DNA of 34,732 bases from CAZTTG01 sp964615935 (GTDB lineage: Bacteria > Planctomycetota > UBA1135 > GCA-002686595). Below are positions 1 to 10,414 of the stretch, one piece after another. Every line of letters begins with the position of its first letter. Positions within the stretch are counted from its first letter, which is position 1. The notes under the pieces were generated by a model, which saw nothing but the letters and a program-made list of their open reading frames with translations, was not told the origin of the DNA and made no database searches. Both the position numbers and the translations under genes were made by a program. The DNA lies in the NCBI GenBank assembly GCA_964615935.1, contig CAZTTG010000068.1:1-34732 (forward strand). Direction: 5' to 3'.

Positions 1-932
1 TGACCGGTCTCGCGGTCATGAACGAAGACGTCCCAGTGCCCATTCGTGTCTCCAGGCACGAGGTTCGAGGCCGCGCTGTGGAAGGCCACGTACCGGCCGT
101 CGGCGGAGATCACGGGATCGCCGCAATGCCCGTTCGCCTCATCTCCTCCCGAGCTCACACTCACCCGCTTCGTCTCACCGCTCACGAGGTCATGCACGAA
201 GATGTCCCAGTACCCGTTCGTATCCCTCGGTACGAGGTTCGTGGCGTAGCTCAGAAAGGCAACGTACCTGCCATTCGCAGATAGCATTCCTCCGTAGGAC
301 CCGCCGTTTCCCTGGTCGCCCCCGGAGCTGACGCTAACCCGAGTCGTCTCTCCTGCATGCCGGTCGTGGACGAACACGTCATCTTCCCAGTTGGTGTCTC
401 CAACCACCAGGTTCCAGGCGGTGCTATCGAATCCCACGATGCGACCGTCCGGGGTGATGAACCCGCCCCGAGAGAAGGAACTACCCTGCTCGCCGGAGGA
501 GCTGACGCTCACGCGTGTGGTGTGACCGCTCACCCGGTCGTGCACGAAGACGTCGCTCTTCAGATTCGTGTCGTCCGATACGAGGTTGGACGCCTCGCTG
601 TCGAAGACCGCAAAGCGTCCATTTGCCGAGATGGAGCCGTTGACCGATGTCCCATTGGCCTGAGTGCCGCTCGAGTTGACGCTGACCCGCTCGGTGGTTC
701 CCGAGCCGCACTGCGGCGGCGCGGCGAAGAGGGCCGTGTGTCCTGCAAGCGAACAGATCGAGGCCCCTGCCACCGCGGCCAGAGCCCCCCATACCGTGGT
801 CCGCCCTCCGGCTCCAAGCCCGCCTTTTGGGTGCGATTCAGAGAAGAGGCCCGATGCCGACCCCGGGTCGAGGCCGTGGTCGCGGATCGGCTCCTGAAGG
901 TCGCCCGGTATGGGGGTCGAGTTCTGCCTCAT
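1..932 (-). CDS. Exported PD40/TolB-like beta-propeller repeat protein (partial, 3' end off the left edge)
   Basis: The minus strand is open from the ATG at 932 to the window edge (310 codons visible), in a frame that continues past position 1. A segment at about residues 46-72, with the core VWGALAAVAGASIC, looks like a signal peptide or membrane anchor, but it follows an unusually long polar N-terminus. After it come four copies of a repeat of about 58 residues. The pattern is GETxRVSVSSGG, then ISADGRYVAF, ASNLVPGDTN and DVFVHDR; the last element recurs at about 20, 195, 370 and 545. This is typical of PD40/TolB-type propeller blades in secreted proteins of uncertain function. An alternative in-frame ATG lies at 950; I chose 932 because GAGG and AAGG lie just upstream. 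An in-frame TGA occurs shortly above 950. Substrate or partner is not predictable. Confidence 0.8.
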   Translation of the reverse strand, partial: MRQNSTPIPGDLQEPIRDHGLDPGSASGLFSESHPKGGLGAGGRTTVWGALAAVAGASICSLAGHTALFAAPPQCGSGTTERVSVNSSGTQANGTSVNGSISANGRFAVFDSEASNLVSDDTNLKSDVFVHDRVSGHTTRVSVSSSGEQGSSFSRGGFITPDGRIVGFDSTAWNLVVGDTNWEDDVFVHDRHAGETTRVSVSSGGDQGNGGSYGGMLSANGRYVAFLSYATNLVPRDTNGYWDIFVHDLVSGETKRVSVSSGGDEANGHCGDPVISADGRYVAFHSAASNLVPGDTNGHWDVFVHDRETG

Positions 933-950
933 GGCCTTGTGCCTCGGCAT

Positions 951-1250
951 CGGGGTCCATGGTGCGACGCCTGCGGGGAGACCTCATGGTATCAGGCACT
1001 CCGCGTTGCAGGACCCCGCCCAGTGGACCATCTCCCAGGTCCAGACGAGCGGCCCGCAGGGCTGAGGCCAGAACCCCGCTCACGGCCCGACGGGGGCCGC
1101 GGCCTGGGCCGGGGGTTGAGCGCGGCCCGGTGGGGATTCCTGGGTCGGTTGCCGAGGCCGGAAGGCCCGGAAGGGGAGGGCGGCGCGGCGCGGTGGGCGG
1201 GGCTAGAATCCCGTCCCCCGCCCTCATCCTCACCTGAAGGAGACTCGCCC
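951..1250. other. Divergent intergenic region
   Basis: About 300 bp between the exported propeller gene (-) and the GH29 gene (+). No convincing gene is present. The only signals I can point to are a TACCAT hexamer on the minus strand (986-991, preceded by TG in extended -10 fashion) and TAGAAT on the plus strand at 1204-1209. The rest is GC-rich and featureless. Confidence 0.5.
1204..1209 (+). promoter_or_regulatory. Candidate -10 hexamer TAGAAT for the GH29 gene
   Basis: The hexamer lies 41 nt before the GH29 start codon. The same TAGA(A/G/C)T string precedes several other genes in this window. No clear -35 box is visible. Confidence 0.4.
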
Positions 1251-2726
1251 ATGCGCTGGCTCAGGCCCTCCGCGATCACCGCCCTCCTCCTCCTCCTCGC
1301 CGCCTGCCATACCGCGCCCCGTTACACGGCCGACTGGGAGTCCCTGGCCGAGCACCAGGAGGCCCCGGACTGGTTCCGGGACGCCAAGTTCGGGATCTAC
1401 TTCCACTGGGGCGTGTACAGCGTGCCGGCCCTCGGGAGCGAGTGGTACCCGCGCACCATGCACCTCGCCGGCCGGCGCGAGCAGACCCATCACCTCGAGA
1501 CCTGGGGCGATCCGCTGGAGTTCGGCTACGACGACTTCGTGCCCCTGTTCACGGCCGAGCACTTCGACGCCGACGAGTGGGCCGACCTCTTCGTCCAGGC
1601 CGGCGCGCGCTTCGCCGGCCCGGTGGCCGAGCACCACGACGGCTTCTCCATGTGGAAGAGCGAGCTGACCCCCTGGAACGCCGCCGACCGGGGACCGAAG
1701 CGGGACATCACCGGCGAGCTGGCCAAGGCGCTGCGGAAGCGCGGCCTGAGGCTGGTTACCTCCTTCCACCACGCGCGCAACAGCCTGTGGCAGAAGGACG
1801 GGCAGTGGACCGGGCACTACGACGGCGTGCTGAAGAGCTACCCCGCGGCGCTGGAGGACCCCGAGCGGGCCATCCTCTACGGACACATGCCGCGCGAGGA
1901 GTTCCTGGCGATGTGGCTCGGCAAGCTGAAGGAGGTCATCGACCGCTACCACCCGGACCTGATGTGGTTCGACTCCTGGCTGCACGAGATCCCCGAGGAG
2001 CTCCGCCGCGAGTACCTGGCCTACTACTTCAACGCGGCCGAGCGCCGGGGCCAGGACGTGGTGGTCACCTTCAAGCAGGACGACCTGCCCCGCGAGGTGG
2101 CCGTCGACGACTACGAGAAGGGCCGCGCCAACCGGCTCACCGAGTTCACCTGGCTGACCGACGACACCATCAGCCGCGGGAGCTGGTGCTACACCAAGGA
2201 CCTGCGCATCAAGCCCGCGAGCGAGGTGCTGCACGTCCTGATCGACATCGTGAGCAAGAACGGTCAGCTCCTCCTGAACATCTCGCCCACCAAGAGCGGC
2301 GAGATCCCGGCCGAGCAGCGCGAGGTGCTGCTGACGCTCGGCCGCTGGCTGGAGGTCAACGGCGAGGCCATCTACGAGACGCGCCCCTTCGCGATCTTCG
2401 GCGAGGGCCCCACGCGCATGAAGAAGGGCGGGCACTTCGTCGGCTCCCTGAGCTACTCCGAGCGCGACGTGCGCTTCACCACCCGGGGCGACACGCTCTA
2501 CGCGATCTTCCTGGGCGAGCCCTCGGGGGAGGTCACCCTGGAGTCCCTGGCGAGCGGAGGGGGCCTCTTCGGCGGCGCGGTCCAGCGCGTCGAGCTCCTG
2601 GGCCGGGAGGGCATCCTGCCCTACACCTGGGACCGCGAAGGCCTGCACGTCACCTTCCCCGACGAGCTGCCCTCCAAGGACGCGGTCGCGATCCGAATCG
2701 AGGGACTTGAACTGAGGTCGGGGTGA
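1251..2726 (+). CDS. GH29 alpha-L-fucosidase, lipoprotein
   Basis: A 491-residue exo-alpha-L-fucosidase that would remove terminal L-fucose from glycans. The N-terminus MRWLRPSAITALLLLLAAC is a lipoprotein signal with lipobox LAAC and lipidated Cys19, so the enzyme is probably membrane-anchored outside the cytoplasm. Family GH29 features are FHWGVYSVP (His52), AEHHDGFSMW (His128/His129) and DLMWFDSW, where Asp241 is the expected catalytic nucleophile. The C-terminal part looks like the usual GH29 beta-sandwich. The start is fixed by GAAGGAG at 1236-1242 and by the signal peptide; the open frame extends upstream but that part has no such features. The gene converges on fucI, and a second fucosidase (GH95) lies further right, which supports use of fucosylated glycans. 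Family assignment is secure; the linkage preference is unknown. Confidence 0.95.
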   Translation: MRWLRPSAITALLLLLAACHTAPRYTADWESLAEHQEAPDWFRDAKFGIYFHWGVYSVPALGSEWYPRTMHLAGRREQTHHLETWGDPLEFGYDDFVPLFTAEHFDADEWADLFVQAGARFAGPVAEHHDGFSMWKSELTPWNAADRGPKRDITGELAKALRKRGLRLVTSFHHARNSLWQKDGQWTGHYDGVLKSYPAALEDPERAILYGHMPREEFLAMWLGKLKEVIDRYHPDLMWFDSWLHEIPEELRREYLAYYFNAAERRGQDVVVTFKQDDLPREVAVDDYEKGRANRLTEFTWLTDDTISRGSWCYTKDLRIKPASEVLHVLIDIVSKNGQLLLNISPTKSGEIPAEQREVLLTLGRWLEVNGEAIYETRPFAIFGEGPTRMKKGGHFVGSLSYSERDVRFTTRGDTLYAIFLGEPSGEVTLESLASGGGLFGGAVQRVELLGREGILPYTWDREGLHVTFPDELPSKDAVAIRIEGLELRSG

Positions 2727-2736
2727 AGGTGTCGTG

Positions 2737-2980
2737 GTCTCCCCGGAGAAGCCGCCAAGGACGCCAAGAAGGCGCCAAGAGTGGCGAGGCGGCCCGGTGG
2801 GCTGACGCTGGGCGGCGACTGTGGAATTCCGGCCGCCGGCGAAGCCGGCGCCGGACATCGGAGAGCTGCCTGGCCGCCTCGGTGCCCTGGGCGTCTCGGC
2901 CCCCATCTCCCTCCGGATTCCCCTCCGGGCTCCTCTGGTCTTGGCGTTCTTGGCGCCTTGGCGGTTTCTTCGAGGAGACC
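2737..2980. repeat. Imperfect inverted repeat between convergent GH29 and fucI
   Basis: The left arm (about 2737-2780) reads GTCTCCCCGGAGAAGCCGCC and continues into AAGGACGCCAAGAAGGCGCC. The right arm (about 2980 back to 2937), read on the minus strand, starts GTCTCCTCGAAGAAACCGCC and continues AAGGCGCCAAGAACGCCAAG. The first 25 bases match with only a few mismatches. The arms enclose about 155 bp that contain a further GC-rich palindrome near 2831-2856. No gene is evident. The arms begin just after each stop codon, so the structure could end both transcripts. I recall similar CGCCAAG-rich strings dispersed in other high-GC genomes but cannot verify this here. Confidence 0.6.
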
Positions 2981-3008
2981 GCCAGCCAGGGCGCGAGACA
3001 CACACCAG

Positions 3009-4802
3009 CTACATATACAAAGGCCCGAAGGCCGCGCAGGCGCGGAAGTCGGCGCCCTCCAGGCCGGCGGTGCCGAAGGCGTTCCAGGCGGTGGGGCGGA
3101 AGACGCGCTCCTCGGGCACGTTGTGCATGTGCACCGGGATGCGCAGCACGGACGCCAGCGCGATCAGGTCGGCGCCGATGTGGCCGTAGCTGATGGCGCC
3201 GTGGTTGGCGCCCCAGCTGTTCATCACCGAGTACACGTCGCGGAAGGCCCCCTCGCCCGTGGTGCGCGGCGCGAACCAGGTCGTGGGCCAGGTCTCGTTG
3301 GTGCGCTCGTTCAGTGGCTGGTGGATTTTGGGCGGGATCTCCACCGTCCGACCCTCGGCGATCTGCAGCACCGGCCCGAGGCCGCGCACCAGGTTCAGGC
3401 GACACATGGTCACCGGCATCCCGCCGCGGCTCCTGTAGCTGGTGGAGTAGCCGCCCCCGCGGAAGTACTCCACCACCGAGGTGTGCCACTCGGTCGCCTG
3501 CAGGCAGCGCTCGACCTCCTCCTCGGAGATCTCCCAGAAGGGCTTCATCACGGGGTTCCCGGCGGCGTCCGACTGCTGCCCGGAGCCGTCCAGGCACTGC
3601 GGCCCGGAGTTGATGAGGTGCAGCATGCCCCCGGCGGCCTCGTCCGGCAGGCTCTTCCCGGTCACCCGCTCCACCGCCGCCGGGCTCCAGAAGGTGCGCA
3701 CGTCGGCGAAGATCTGGGCGCGGCCGGTGAGCAGGTGCCCGAAGAGCATGGAGGCCGCGTTCAGCGAGTCGTTCTCCGTGGCCAGCACGTAGGGCTGGCG
3801 GATGCCCCCCCAGTCGAAGGAGCTGCACAGGACGGCCTCCATGAAGTCGCCGTTGGGCAGGTGGTCGGTCCACTGGCGCTGGCCCTGGAAGCCGGCGGCG
3901 ATGGCGTTGCGGCCCAGGGCCTCCTCGCCGTGGCCCAGCTCCGCGAGGCGCGGGTTGCCCACCATCAGGTCGCGGGCGATCAGCGCCATCTTCACGCTGG
4001 TCTCCCAGTTGCGGTCCTTCTCCTCGCGTGACATCTGCTTCTGCGGCGGGTTGACGTCGCGGCCCTCGCGGCACTTGGTCCGCACCCAGGCGAGCGCCCG
4101 CTGGTACTCGTCGGGGTCGAAGACCCCGCGCTCCATGCGGCGCACGAACTCCACCATGTCGATGGTCTCCACGCGCATGCCCAGCCAGTCCTCGAAGAAG
4201 GGCTGGTCCACGATGGAGCCGGCGATGCCCATGGACACCCCGCCCATGGCCAGGTAGGACTTGCCGCGCAGGGTCGAGGCCGCCAGGCCGGCGCGCACGA
4301 AGCGCAGGAGCTTCTCGCGCACGTCGTCGGGGATGGAGGTGTCGTCGGCGTCCTGTACGTCGCGGCCGTAGATGCCGAAGGCCGGCAGGCCCTTCTGGCT
4401 GTGGCCGGCCAGGACCGCCGCCAGGTACACCGCCCCCGGCCGCTCGGTCCCGTTGAAGCCCCACACCGCCTTGGGCAGGAGCGGGTCCATGTCCATGGTC
4501 TCCGAGCCGTAGCACCAGCAGGGGCTGACGGTCAGGGAGACGCCCACGTTGGAGCGGGCGAAGAGCTCGGCCGCCTCGGCCGCCTCGGCCGCGCCCCCGA
4601 TGGTGCGCTCGGGGAGGACGCACTCGACCGGGTGGCCGCTGGGGTGGCGCAGCTCGGTGGCGATCAGCCTCTCCACCGAGCGGGCCATCTCCATGGTCTG
4701 GCCTTCCAGCGACTCCCGCACGCCGTCCAGCCGTCCGTCGATGGCCGGGCGGATGCCCACCCGGGGCGGTTCGCCTCGAAAGCGATAGGTTAAGGGACTC
4801 AT
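3009..4802 (-). CDS. fucI: L-fucose isomerase
   Basis: A cytoplasmic Mn2+-dependent ketol isomerase converting L-fucose to L-fuculose, the first step of the fucose pathway. The 597-residue protein aligns over its whole length with E. coli FucI as I remember it. Shared blocks include GIRPAIDGR, CWCYGSETMDMDP, GFNGTERPGAVYL, DVQDADDTSIP, GGVSMGIAGSIVD and the C-terminal WGANHG. The metal and catalytic residues are Glu343 (in ATENDSLN), Asp367 (in FADVRTFW) and His534 (in ANHG). These match E. coli E337, D361 and H528 with a constant offset of six. The start is supported by AGGAGAG at 4807-4813. No fuculokinase or fuculose-phosphate aldolase is in the window. The gene is divergent from the UroD-like gene, with 95 bp between starts. 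Confidence 0.97.
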   Translation of the reverse strand: MSPLTYRFRGEPPRVGIRPAIDGRLDGVRESLEGQTMEMARSVERLIATELRHPSGHPVECVLPERTIGGAAEAAEAAELFARSNVGVSLTVSPCWCYGSETMDMDPLLPKAVWGFNGTERPGAVYLAAVLAGHSQKGLPAFGIYGRDVQDADDTSIPDDVREKLLRFVRAGLAASTLRGKSYLAMGGVSMGIAGSIVDQPFFEDWLGMRVETIDMVEFVRRMERGVFDPDEYQRALAWVRTKCREGRDVNPPQKQMSREEKDRNWETSVKMALIARDLMVGNPRLAELGHGEEALGRNAIAAGFQGQRQWTDHLPNGDFMEAVLCSSFDWGGIRQPYVLATENDSLNAASMLFGHLLTGRAQIFADVRTFWSPAAVERVTGKSLPDEAAGGMLHLINSGPQCLDGSGQQSDAAGNPVMKPFWEISEEEVERCLQATEWHTSVVEYFRGGGYSTSYRSRGGMPVTMCRLNLVRGLGPVLQIAEGRTVEIPPKIHQPLNERTNETWPTTWFAPRTTGEGAFRDVYSVMNSWGANHGAISYGHIGADLIALASVLRIPVHMHNVPEERVFRPTAWNAFGTAGLEGADFRACAAFGPLYM

Positions 4803-4846
4803 GATTCTCTCCTGCGCCTGGGGTCGCGGCGGCCGTGTCCGGCGGG

Positions 4847-4852
4847 AGGATA
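4847..4852 (-). promoter_or_regulatory. Candidate -10 hexamer TATCCT for fucI
   Basis: The hexamer is read on the minus strand, 44 nt before the fucI ATG and upstream of its ribosome binding site. Only the hexamer resembles a promoter; no -35 box is obvious. Confidence 0.3.
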
Positions 4853-4885
4853 GCGCCGGGCGCGGAATCCCGCCACCGGCTCGGG

Positions 4886-4891
4886 TAGAGT
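4886..4891 (+). promoter_or_regulatory. Candidate -10 hexamer TAGAGT, six nt before the UroD-like start codon
   Basis: TAGAGT is followed by six bases and then the ATG at 4898. If it is a true -10 box, transcription would start at or next to the A of the ATG and give a leaderless mRNA. No Shine-Dalgarno sequence is present, in agreement with that. Confidence 0.45.
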
Positions 4892-4897
4892 GGGGGC

Positions 4898-6046
4898 ATG
4901 CGAGGAAGCGAGCTGCCCGAGGAGGCCGAGAAGCGAGCCGTGTGGGACGCGTACTTCGCGGGCCGGACCACCCGCGTCCCGGTGCGGTGGAACACCAACC
5001 CCCGCGTGGTGATCCTCGATCCCTCCTGGAATCCCGAGGGAACGACCTTCGAGGAGGCCGCCGCCGATCCGCGCGTCCACGTCGAGATCGCCCTGCGCCA
5101 CGAGCTCTACCGCCGCCGGGTCCTGGGCCGCTGGAGCGACCTGCCGCGCGAGCTGCCCGAGGTGTGGGAGATCAACCTGTGGACCTACAACGTCTACGAG
5201 GCCGCCTCCCTGGGCGCCGAGCTGATCTTCCTCGACGGGCAGGTCCCCGACACCCGGCCGCTCCCCGGCGGCTTCGACCTGTGCGAGCTCTGCGAGATCG
5301 ACGTCGATCATCCGCTGGAGCTGCCCTTCATCCGGGACGGCCTGGTCTTCTGGAAGGAGATGGAGCGCGTCTGCGAGGGCCTCCGTTTCGAGGGCCGGCC
5401 GGTGAAGCTCGTCCCCTGGGACATCGGCTTCAGCGACGGGCCCCTCACGGTCGCCTGCAACCTGCGCGGGGAGGCGATCCTCGCCGACCTGGTGGGGGAG
5501 CCCGAGGCCGCGACCGAGCTGCTCGCCTTCATCACCCGCGCCGCCATCCAGAGGCGGCGGGCCTTCCAGGAGTACTGGGGGGATCGACTCCCGGCCGGCA
5601 ACGGCCTGGCCGACGACTCGATCGCCCTGATCAGCCCCGGCACCTATCGGGAGATGGTGCTGCCGCACCACCGCGACTACTACGAGGCAGGACCCGACGG
5701 GATCGTGCGCACCATGCACCTGTGCGGCGACGCGACCCGGCACTTCAGGACCATCCACGAGGAGCTGGGCGTGGACATCTTCGACACCGGCTACCCCGTG
5801 GATCACGGCTGGCTGCGCGGAGAGCTCGGAGAGCAGGTGGAGCTCTACGGCGGCCCCGAGGTGGCGCTGCTCCTCAACGGGACGCCCGAGGAGGTCCACC
5901 AGCGAGCCCGCTCGATCCTCGAGAGCGGGGTGAAGCGCGGCGGCCGCTTCGTCCTGCAGGAGGGCAACAACCTCCCGCCCCGGGTGCCGGAGGCGAACCT
6001 CGAGGCCGCCTACCGCGCCTGCCTCGAGCACGGCTGGATCGACTGA
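4898..6046 (+). CDS. Uroporphyrinogen decarboxylase-like (UroD/methyltransferase superfamily) protein
   Basis: A 382-residue soluble protein of the UroD-like superfamily, which holds both the haem enzyme HemE and many corrinoid-linked methyltransferases or enzymes of unknown function. What I see is a central MHLCGDATRHF followed by GVDIFDTGYPVDHGWLRGEL and VELYGGPEVALLLNG. This resembles the late barrel strands of the family, where a His-Cys-Gly stretch and a conserved final strand usually bind metal or cofactor. The N-terminal HemE signature is not evident, so it is unlikely to be the haem-pathway enzyme. It sits between fucI and a propeller hydrolase, so a role in sugar or methoxy-group catabolism is possible but only inferred. 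The gene is convergent with the next one, with an 8-bp gap. Confidence 0.75.
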   Translation: MRGSELPEEAEKRAVWDAYFAGRTTRVPVRWNTNPRVVILDPSWNPEGTTFEEAAADPRVHVEIALRHELYRRRVLGRWSDLPRELPEVWEINLWTYNVYEAASLGAELIFLDGQVPDTRPLPGGFDLCELCEIDVDHPLELPFIRDGLVFWKEMERVCEGLRFEGRPVKLVPWDIGFSDGPLTVACNLRGEAILADLVGEPEAATELLAFITRAAIQRRRAFQEYWGDRLPAGNGLADDSIALISPGTYREMVLPHHRDYYEAGPDGIVRTMHLCGDATRHFRTIHEELGVDIFDTGYPVDHGWLRGELGEQVELYGGPEVALLLNGTPEEVHQRARSILESGVKRGGRFVLQEGNNLPPRVPEANLEAAYRACLEHGWID

Positions 6047-6054
6047 TCCGGGGC

Positions 6055-7128
6055 TCAGGGGCCCGCGTCGGCCGGCAGCGCGATGCGCAGGACGTAGCAC
6101 GCGGTGCGGTCCCCGCCGTGCAGCGCCCAGCCCGAGGGGCCGTAGAGCCAGGCCGGCCGCCCGTCGATGACGAGCACCTTGGGCCGCTCGAGCTTCGGAT
6201 CGCCACCGTAGATCCGCCGGGCCGGGTCGAGGTCGCACTGCTCGAAGTACGAGGGGATGCGGAGGTAGCCCACCCGGGCGCGCTCGCGCGGGAAGCTGCG
6301 GCCGTCCTCGGACACCCACAGCGTGCCGCCGCCCCGGATGCCGGTCACGTGACCGTGGTTGTCGGTCGTCAGCAGGCACACCGCGTCCTCCCACACGAAG
6401 GCGCTGGCGTCCTCGAGCACGATGCCCTCGCCGGTGAGCGGAGCGTCCTCCATGACGTACGGGCCCTCCAGCTCGCTCGCGGTCGCCAGTCCGTAGGCGG
6501 TGCTCCCCCCGAAGCGCGACTTGAAGTAGAGGTGGAAGACGCCCGCCCGCTCGATCACCGCCGGGTTGACGGTGTGCCAGCCGTGCGTCCAGTGCCCGGG
6601 GTCCTTCGAGCCCGCGAGGATCCGGCCGTCCCCGCCGATCCTCTCCCAGGGGCCGTCCAGCGAGTCGGAGGTGGCCAGCCCGATGCACTGGTTCCGCGGG
6701 TGGGGGGGCTGGCGCCAGTCGGCGTTGGCGACGTAGAAGAGCGCCCAGGTGTCGCCGAACCTGCGGATCTCGGGGTTGTGGGGCGCGTAGCGGTCCCAGG
6801 TCTCCGCGCCGGTGCCCTCGAGCGCGACCCCCTCGAAGGCGAAGGGGCCCTCGGGTCGATCGGCGGAGTAGTGGGCGATCTCGCTGGAGCGCCTCCAGGC
6901 GGGATCGACGTTCTTCTCCGGCCAGCGCGAGACGAAGAGGTGCACCCGGCCATCGTCGCCCAGGATCGGGGACGCGCCCCAGATCGTGTAGTCCTCCTCC
7001 TGCACGGCCACCCCCCGCCACTCCAGGTGCTCGGCGATCGGGGAGAGGGGGATCTTCGCCGCGTCCCGCGACTGCGGGGCCGCCGCGAGGGCCTGCGCGG
7101 CCAGCAGGATCGGGATTGTGATCTGCAT
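6055..7128 (-). CDS. GH43/GH117-like five-bladed propeller glycoside hydrolase, secreted
   Basis: A 357-residue protein with an N-terminal signal peptide (MQITIPILLAAQALAAAP), so probably exported. The body carries motifs of five-bladed beta-propeller glycosidases: YTIWGASPILGDDGRVHLF with SRWP, RYAPHNPEIRRFGDTWALFY, HGWHTVNPAVIERAGVFHLY and EGPYVMEDAPLT. The repeated pattern of an acidic or His/Asn residue followed by a blade of the form hxLFh is characteristic. Exact family (GH43, GH117 or a relative) and substrate cannot be settled by eye, and the catalytic acids are not assigned. The fucose genes nearby suggest a part in degrading a fucose-rich or marine-type polysaccharide, which is an inference. 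A TAGACT box lies six bases before the ATG. Confidence 0.7.
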   Translation of the reverse strand: MQITIPILLAAQALAAAPQSRDAAKIPLSPIAEHLEWRGVAVQEEDYTIWGASPILGDDGRVHLFVSRWPEKNVDPAWRRSSEIAHYSADRPEGPFAFEGVALEGTGAETWDRYAPHNPEIRRFGDTWALFYVANADWRQPPHPRNQCIGLATSDSLDGPWERIGGDGRILAGSKDPGHWTHGWHTVNPAVIERAGVFHLYFKSRFGGSTAYGLATASELEGPYVMEDAPLTGEGIVLEDASAFVWEDAVCLLTTDNHGHVTGIRGGGTLWVSEDGRSFPRERARVGYLRIPSYFEQCDLDPARRIYGGDPKLERPKVLVIDGRPAWLYGPSGWALHGGDRTACYVLRIALPADAGP

Positions 7129-7134
7129 GGCGTC

Positions 7135-7140
7135 AGTCTA
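7135..7140 (-). promoter_or_regulatory. Candidate -10 hexamer TAGACT, six nt before the GH43-like start codon
   Basis: On the minus strand TAGACT is followed by six bases and then the ATG at 7128, the same spacing as for the UroD-like gene. A leaderless transcript is possible. There is no Shine-Dalgarno sequence in the gap. Confidence 0.45.
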
Positions 7141-7292
7141 CGCCCCCCGGCCGACCGCAGGGGATCCGACCCGGCCCCCGCGGCGGCGCAGGGAGATCGG
7201 GCGCCGGCCCCTCTCCTCCCGCCCGACGCCCCGAGAGGGCTGGGAAGGGGCCGCGAAGCCGATTGGGCGTCGCGCCGCGGGCCGGCCGACGC

Positions 7293-7298
7293 TAGAGT
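7293..7298 (+). promoter_or_regulatory. Candidate -10 hexamer TAGAGT for the pnt operon
   Basis: The hexamer lies 65 nt before the pntAA ATG in the 235-bp divergent region shared with the GH43-like gene. It is the same hexamer as before the UroD-like gene. A TTGGGC string lies upstream, but the 24-nt spacing is too long for a standard -35 box. Confidence 0.4.
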
Positions 7299-7363
7299 CT
7301 CCGCCCCCTTGGCAGGATTCCCGACCACGAGAGAGCCGCAGGAGGCGGCCGGGAGACAGGCGG

Positions 7364-8508
<1,145 letters not shown>

Positions 8509-8512
<4 letters not shown>

Positions 8513-8876
8513 GCGCCCTGGTATTGCTGAGTCAGGCCGCGGCCGACCCGGACCCCTCGAATGTCTCGGTCCACCTGCTGATCTACGGCCTCTACGCCTT
8601 CGTCCTGGCGATCTTCCTCGGCTTCGAGGTGATCACCAAGGTCCCCCCGACCCTGCACACCCCGCTGATGTCGGGGGCCAATGCCATCTCGGGCATCACG
8701 CTGCTGGGCGCCCTGGTCAGCGTGGTCGGGGCGGTGGTCACCAGCAGCAACCTGCTGGCCTTCCTGGCCGTCCTGCTGGCGACCATCAACGTCGTGGGCG
8801 GGTTCATGGTGACCGACCGCATGCTCAAGATGTTCGGACCCCGGCGCAAGGCCGCGAAGGCGAAGGGAGGCCCGCG

Positions 8877-8880
<4 letters not shown>
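8509..8880 (+). CDS. pntAB: NAD(P) transhydrogenase subunit alpha, part 2 (membrane)
   Basis: A 123-residue integral membrane protein forming the small membrane part (domain II) of the alpha subunit of transhydrogenase. Three hydrophobic spans are visible: LIYGLYAFVLAIFLGFEVI, ISGITLLGALVSVVGAVV and LLAFLAVLLATINVVGGFMV. The conserved stretch VPPTLHTPLMSGANAISG between the first two and the terminal MVTDRMLKMF are typical of the family. Length is normal for a split PntAB. It overlaps pntAA by ATGA at its start and pntB by ATGA at its end, so the three are surely one transcript. Confidence 0.95.
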
Positions 8881-10325
<1,445 letters not shown>

Positions 10326-10414
10326 AGCCCCCGCCGCCAACGCCCGGGGCCCGGACCCGTAGGTGGGGGCCGGCCCTTCCATCCCCGACCAACCCCTGCA
10401 CCGCGCAATCCGCC

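Noticed and set aside
357..1250. Plus-strand extension of the GH29 frame into the left region
   Set aside because: The minus strand there encodes the regular propeller repeats; GH29 has a lipoprotein signal and ribosome binding site at 1251.
10326..10414. Possible terminator between pntB and the MoxR gene
   Set aside because: GC-rich strings are present, but I could not find a clean stem with matching arms and there is no T-run.
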